Below are positions 59,960 to 64,000 of a stretch of DNA of 64,000 nt, piece by piece. The translations under genes were made by a program, and so were the position numbers. Under the pieces are notes generated by a model. That model saw only the letters and a list, made by a program, of their open reading frames with translations, made no database searches and was not told the origin of the DNA. The stretch covers positions 620,001-684,000 of the forward strand of contig OZ241390.1 in the NCBI GenBank assembly GCA_965200835.1, in the 5' to 3' direction. Origin of the DNA: JAPPFW01 sp965200835 (lineage in GTDB: Bacteria > Actinomycetota > Acidimicrobiia > Spongiisociales > Spongiisociaceae). How positions within the stretch are numbered: the first letter of the stretch is position 1; the number at the start of each line of letters is the position of its first letter.

Positions 59960-61268
59960 GGGACGATCGGGCACTCTTGAGGAGTTGTTCGAGGGTCGCG
60001 AGGTCACACGTCCTGAGTGGATTGAGACTATTTTGACCCGGACCCGAGACCTCACCTCCGATGACGACGATCTCTTCCGGGTACTAACAGGCGGGAACTT
60101 CGGGATCTCTCGTGGTTTCTTCGAAACCGTCGGGGGATTCGACGAGACCTTCACCCAATGGGGCGGCGAGGACACCGACTTCGCTTACCGGGCCTATACC
60201 TTGGGGGGAGTGCTGGTGCCGGAACGCCAGGCCCTCTGCTGGCATCAAGGCCCGGACGCCGAGATAACCGATGAGGAACGGCACAGTCGCGAACTACAGA
60301 TCGCCAAGATGTCCCAGCTGGTGGCCCACCCCTTCTACCGGCACAACTCGCCCGGCCGTACCTTCACAGTGCCCCGGCACGTAGTGACACTTAGGCCGGC
60401 CACTGCCCCCGCCGAGATGATCCGCTCCAACATCGAGGAATTGCTCGCCAGCAAGACCGGTGACCTGGCGGTATGGATCGAAGACACTGCCCAAGACGAT
60501 AACTTCGAGTGGCTCCGCCGTCTCTTCCAACCCGACCCCCGCGTTTTCTTCGGACCTCCCGCAGGAGCAATCCAACACTTCCCCCTTACGCCCTTCCACA
60601 TCACCATGGAGTGCGGGACACCCTATGACGAATGGTTGATCGGCCGGCTACGCACCGGACTCGGAAAGGCCGCCTCAGCAACAGCCCACTTCCCGGAAGG
60701 ACCCCCCATCACCATCGTCCGGTCGTGGGCATTGCACCGCGCCGGGCGAACCGGCCTCCCTCTCTCCGAAGTCGGGGAGGCGGCGGAGTTCACCACCGGT
60801 AACCAGGTCCCCGAGCAGTTCGACCGCCTGGAAACCATGATCTCAGCCGAACTCGGATCGCTCGAGTCCCGGTTGGTCAAGTCCATTGAGTCCCGGTTGA
60901 CAGAGATCAACCGATCCACCAACCGCAGATTCGATCACATCGAGAATCGCTCGACCAAGTTGGAGCGACGGATCGAAAACCAAGCCCACCGGCGGTTCAC
61001 CAAGCTGGAGCACTCCATCCGCAAGACCCAGAGCCTGATCGAAGAGAGTCTCGGCCATCGGATCCGCCGAGCCCGCCGATGGGCATGGCGGACCCTGCGC
61101 CTGATCCTCAAAGAGGCAGCGTCGGTGCGAAGCATCGCCGACGCCCGACGATTCGCACGCTGGTTCGCCGGCGCCGCCCGCAACCGAATAGGAAGGCCGG
61201 GCCCGCCCCCCACAGACACCGCTTCCCAATCTCCCGAGCCGCCCCCTAGTGAGCCGACTCCAAGGTGA
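59457..61268 (+). CDS. GT2-family glycosyltransferase with coiled-coil C-terminus
   Basis: 603 aa from the ATG at 59457, 17 bp after the upstream stop (upstream in-frame starts overlap that gene). GT2/GT27-like domain at about 35-290: VTVVVPYYERPGRLMLTLAG, VVVVDDGSDPP, GLARARNTGARAARGDILVF, LDCDMIPEDGW (DxD), GGNFGISRGFFETVGGFDE and WGGEDTDFAYRAY, which together mark galactosaminyl/galactofuranosyl-type transferases. From about residue 445 there is a long charged heptad region (SLESRLVKSIESRLTEIN, KLERRIENQAHRRFTKLEHS) and then a basic, amphipathic segment that could bind membrane. The 5' part is nearly identical to the gene at 63498. Confidence 0.87.
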   Translation: MSGSGGMGRGSYGVPAAQVCGNGWRSLGVAGLDSFMPLHSVTVVVPYYERPGRLMLTLAGLERQSYPRELFEVVVVDDGSDPPLVRPVTSLDLRVEYQEDLGFGLARARNTGARAARGDILVFLDCDMIPEDGWLAAHARWHHVASDVVTVGFRFHVDPEGVDGSDVLGRSGTLEELFEGREVTRPEWIETILTRTRDLTSDDDDLFRVLTGGNFGISRGFFETVGGFDETFTQWGGEDTDFAYRAYTLGGVLVPERQALCWHQGPDAEITDEERHSRELQIAKMSQLVAHPFYRHNSPGRTFTVPRHVVTLRPATAPAEMIRSNIEELLASKTGDLAVWIEDTAQDDNFEWLRRLFQPDPRVFFGPPAGAIQHFPLTPFHITMECGTPYDEWLIGRLRTGLGKAASATAHFPEGPPITIVRSWALHRAGRTGLPLSEVGEAAEFTTGNQVPEQFDRLETMISAELGSLESRLVKSIESRLTEINRSTNRRFDHIENRSTKLERRIENQAHRRFTKLEHSIRKTQSLIEESLGHRIRRARRWAWRTLRLILKEAASVRSIADARRFARWFAGAARNRIGRPGPPPTDTASQSPEPPPSEPTPR

Positions 61269-61337
61269 GTTGGAGTCGCCTCACTTCGGGCTCGCTCAGC
61301 TCACCGAACTCGTCACTGCCCCAGATGATGAACACAA

Positions 61338-63164
61338 CTAGCTACCGTTCCGAGCGGCACGATCTGCGTCGCAATACGGTAAACTGTACCTATCCAGCAT
61401 CAATGCGTTGAGCTCATCAGCGACGTTCGGGCCACCTAGCCACTTCTTCGAATCGGGCACATGCTCGGTGTAGTCGTCGATCAGGCGGCAGCGCCGCGCG
61501 TTCCCCGCATCGGTTACATCAAAGTGCACGGTAGTGGTGGCGATCTCGCTCGTTATCGCGTGCAACGGGGTGAGACGGTCGAGCTGGATGAGTCGCGCAT
61601 TCGCCAGCAAGGCCAACACCAGGCCAGTACACACGATGACCGAGGCCGTCGTGACCATCACGCCGAAACGGATCCCGTACCAAACATCGGCGCCTGCGGC
61701 TCTATGGGTGGCTGACTCCTCGGACGCCAAGACTCGCCGTCGCTTGGCGCGTTCGAACACGAGTACGACCACTGCAGTTGCGATGAGCGACCATCCGATC
61801 TGCACCAAGATGGTGTCTCGCCACGATTCGCCTATCGGAAGTTGAGCGGCTCGCATCCCTCTCGACAGGCCCGCGAGCATTGCCCCAGCAACGCAGATGG
61901 CGCCCCCGAACACCACCAGACCTAGCGCCGCTCGTGACGATTCCAACGCACCCTCGCCCTGGGAGAAGCCGCTGATCAGTTGGTGAACCGACCGGATGGT
62001 GACCACCAGAGTCGCGGCCACTAGCAGAACCAGCAACATGTTGCCTATCAGGTCGCTTATACCGAAGTCGACGCCGGCCTCACGAAGGAGACCAGCCGAA
62101 TAGAACCACCCAGAAGGTGGTAATCCTGTCAGCAAGCGTTCGCCGGTGAACGAAAGTAACTCTCCGATAGGAAGGACTTGAATATCGGAGTCTGGGTAGC
62201 AAGGTAGTCGACGGCAGCGGCTCGCTATCATTATCCGTATCGGTACGAATAGGACACAGAAGCCAAGGACAAAATATGCCCACCTACGTAACGCTGCAAC
62301 TTGTAGCATCGCACGAAGCCGTGAGCAAGCGGTGACATGGCGAGCCATCACAAATGCCCCCGTGATCACTGGCGCTAGGAAGGTAAGGTCATAGGTGCCG
62401 GCCGCTACAATACCCAACACGACCATCAGAGGTGGCTCGTGCCAAGCTAACGGTCTAGTCAGCATATCCTTATCGCGTGCAATCAACAGAGATATCAACA
62501 CTACCCCGACGGTGGAGCCGAGCACGAGGACCGAGTAACTGATCATTGGGCTGTCGAGGTCGGCTGCAACAAGAGCTGTCGCCAGGATCATCGGATACAA
62601 GACGGTGGCCGGATGAGATATAACGGATCCGGATCCGGATCCGTCGGAACGCAGCAGGGCGAGAGCCACCAGTGTACATGAGATAGCGAGCACAGCGACC
62701 AGCGTTAGGCGTATCACACCGAATGACACTTGGGGGGCGAGACCTGTCGCCTCCGCAGCATCAAATATGAAACCCCTCACTAAAGTCTCCAGTATCCGGC
62801 CCAACAAGCGGAAGTTACCTCGATCGATAAAGAAGTCGACTGTATCCCAAGCAAAGGTAGTGGCGTCGATCGGATCGGAGCCAACACGGGCTGCCTTATA
62901 GACGCGCCGTCGATCGTCGCCGAGCAGCGAATAACCGGCGAGCGGAGCCGTGACGATCAATGCCGGTGCAGCCACACGCCACCAACCCCTTACGCCTCCT
63001 GCCTCTGCTTTCACAGGACAGTGATCAGGATGTTTAGCCACGTGAACCACAAGGATCTGGACCAACGTTGTCGAGCGAGCCGGGAGACGTTGGCTGCGGG
63101 AACCGGGGACACAGCAACATTGTTGCCCGGGTTGTAATGACTTGAGCTTGTTTGATCTCGCCAA
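61338..63164 (-). CDS. Large polytopic membrane protein, unknown function
   Basis: 608 aa frame; the first ~55 residues (KLKSLQPGQQCCCVPGSRSQ) do not look like an N-terminal membrane protein, so the real start may be lower, perhaps near 63000. From about residue 60 there are about 10-12 helices (WWRVAAPALIVTAPLAGYSL, LTLVAVLAISCTLVALALL, LVLVLLVAATLVVTIRS and others) and large polar loops. The C-terminal ~90 residues are extracellular-like with two or more Cys. Setting between duplicated glycosyltransferases suggests a glycan-related membrane protein. Codon use is less GC-biased than neighbours, a hint of acquisition. Confidence 0.7.
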   Translation of the reverse strand: MARSNKLKSLQPGQQCCCVPGSRSQRLPARSTTLVQILVVHVAKHPDHCPVKAEAGGVRGWWRVAAPALIVTAPLAGYSLLGDDRRRVYKAARVGSDPIDATTFAWDTVDFFIDRGNFRLLGRILETLVRGFIFDAAEATGLAPQVSFGVIRLTLVAVLAISCTLVALALLRSDGSGSGSVISHPATVLYPMILATALVAADLDSPMISYSVLVLGSTVGVVLISLLIARDKDMLTRPLAWHEPPLMVVLGIVAAGTYDLTFLAPVITGAFVMARHVTACSRLRAMLQVAALRRWAYFVLGFCVLFVPIRIMIASRCRRLPCYPDSDIQVLPIGELLSFTGERLLTGLPPSGWFYSAGLLREAGVDFGISDLIGNMLLVLLVAATLVVTIRSVHQLISGFSQGEGALESSRAALGLVVFGGAICVAGAMLAGLSRGMRAAQLPIGESWRDTILVQIGWSLIATAVVVLVFERAKRRRVLASEESATHRAAGADVWYGIRFGVMVTTASVIVCTGLVLALLANARLIQLDRLTPLHAITSEIATTTVHFDVTDAGNARRCRLIDDYTEHVPDSKKWLGGPNVADELNALMLDRYSLPYCDADRAARNGS

Positions 63165-63421
63165 GCGAGTCGTGTGATTCAGCGAACGGGTTGGTCAGGA
63201 AAGTCCCCATGATCGCTGGATTCTAGCAACGACTCAAGTATTCCCGAAGAGGGGTGACAGAAAGGGTGCGAGGAATGAGAGAGTCATACCGGCAGAGATG
63301 GTTTGTCCGGTGCGGGCGGGTCGCGGCCCGTGTGAGCTGAGCCGGCAGTTCCGAGCCGACGTTCCCGCGTCCATGCCGAACTGAGGTCCATGAAGCCCGG
63401 CACCACTATCCTTCTGATGCA
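63165..63421. other. Non-coding gap between the membrane protein and the second glycosyltransferase
   Basis: No gene seen. It holds the upstream regions of the divergent genes at 63164 (minus) and 63498 (plus). The duplicated segment begins at its right edge. No clear promoter or hairpin found. Confidence 0.5.
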
Positions 63422-64000
63422 TCTATAGTTGAGTTCGGTCGTTACCGGTTGCTCGAGGGCGAGGGGGTGCAGCGCCCATGACAGGCACCGAGTTTCGATG
63501 AGTGGTTCTGGGGGGATGGGTCGGGGTAGCTATGGGGTTCCGGCTGCTCAGGTGTGTGGGAATGGTTGGAGGTCGCTTGGAGTAGCTGGACTCGATTCGT
63601 TCATGCCTTTGCATTCGGTGACCGTGGTTGTCCCTTATTACGAGCGTCCGGGCAGGCTGATGTTGACTCTGGCTGGGTTGGAGCGTCAGAGCTATCCGAG
63701 GGAGCTGTTCGAGGTGGTGGTGGTGGACGACGGGTCCGATCCCCCACTCGTGCGGCCGGTTACTTCGTTGGATCTGCGGGTGGAGTATCAGGAGGATCTC
63801 GGCTTCGGAGCAGGGCGGGCGCGCAATACGGGTGCTCGTGCTGCGCGGGGTGACATTCTTGTCTTCTTGGATTGTGACATGATTCCCGAGGATGGATGGT
63901 TAGCTGCCCACGCCCGCTGGCATCATGTCGCCAGCGATGTCGTGACCGTAGGTTTCCGCTTTCATGTGGATCCCGAGGGCGTGGACGGGTCGGATGTTCT
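63422..64000 (+). repeat. Direct repeat, right copy (runs off window)
   Basis: Counterpart of 59381-59959. It starts with the last ~60 bp of the PMT-like gene, without the rest of that gene, which shows the direction of copying: this is the derived copy. Confidence 0.92.
63498..64000 (+). CDS. GT2-family glycosyltransferase, second copy (partial)
   Basis: The ATG at 63498 and the first ~167 codons are the same as the gene at 59457 apart from one short region; the rest is outside the window. The motif GLARARNTG of the first copy reads GAGRARNTG here (codon changes around 63810-63818). That motif precedes the DxD (LDCDMIPEDGW) and contacts the nucleotide sugar in this family, so the two copies may differ in donor or activity, if the change is real. 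Function otherwise as for the first copy. Confidence 0.85.
   Translation, partial: MSGSGGMGRGSYGVPAAQVCGNGWRSLGVAGLDSFMPLHSVTVVVPYYERPGRLMLTLAGLERQSYPRELFEVVVVDDGSDPPLVRPVTSLDLRVEYQEDLGFGAGRARNTGARAARGDILVFLDCDMIPEDGWLAAHARWHHVASDVVTVGFRFHVDPEGVDGSDV

Overview
The window is high-GC DNA with tightly packed, frequently GTG-started genes. It carries coenzyme F420 genes (cofD, cofE, an F420-type LLM oxidoreductase), actinobacterial envelope genes (LCP protein, DUF5719-type protein, PASTA penicillin-binding protein) and Cys-containing SLH repeats of a type I associate with Acidimicrobiia. I infer an uncultured actinobacterium of the Acidimicrobiia type. This rests on gene content only; no rRNA or tRNA gene was seen.

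Layout. 1-5.0 kb: a DUF5719-type protein and a large membrane glycosyltransferase, divergent from cofD-cofE. 5.0-6.0 kb: almost gene-free. 6.0-9.7 kb: a fibronectin-III surface protein broken by two in-frame stops and a frameshift. 9.8-13.6 kb: nucleotide-sugar epimerase, UDP-glucose dehydrogenase and LCP ligase. 13.7-16.1 kb: a second, frameshifted fibronectin-III protein and a divergent membrane-anchored protein.

16.3-30.6 kb is the centre of interest: what looks like a complete coenzyme M (CoM) biosynthesis set together with the CoM-dependent epoxide carboxylation pathway. A leftward run encodes epoxyalkane:CoM transferase, an orphan 301-aa protein, two aspartase/fumarase-superfamily lyases flanking a PLP D-cysteine-desulfhydrase-like enzyme, and a small zinc ribbon. 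Upstream on the same strand is the 2-(R)-hydroxypropyl-CoM dehydrogenase. A rightward operon encodes the 2-(S)-hydroxypropyl-CoM dehydrogenase, a two-subunit CoA-transferase, an NDP-forming acyl-CoA synthetase, 2-ketopropyl-CoM oxidoreductase/carboxylase and phosphosulfolactate synthase (ComA). Read together: PEP and sulfite are turned into CoM; CoM opens an epoxide; the R and S alcohols are oxidised to a ketone; the carboxylase releases CoM and forms acetoacetate; and the CoA enzymes could activate that acid. No alkene monooxygenase is present in the window.

30.6-38.5 kb: a MNT-HEPN fusion, a decayed potassium channel, a DUF4143 ATPase with operator-like repeats (a related copy lies at 35.9 kb), a BNR-like membrane protein, an LLM oxidoreductase, a dienelactone-hydrolase-like protein with an Asp nucleophile, and BirA. 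39-44 kb: acyl-CoA carboxylase beta and alpha subunits and a cobalamin acyl-CoA mutase large subunit (propionyl-CoA type metabolism). 44-57.7 kb: PASTA PBP, sirtuin, rhodanese-ThiF protein, sugar transferase, an XRE-ImmA protein with a decayed DUF4411 partner, leucyl aminopeptidase, a glycosyltransferase, and a SpoIID/SLH protein. 58-64 kb: membrane glycosyltransferase-type proteins, with a glycosyltransferase gene duplicated 4,041 bp apart; the second copy runs off the end.
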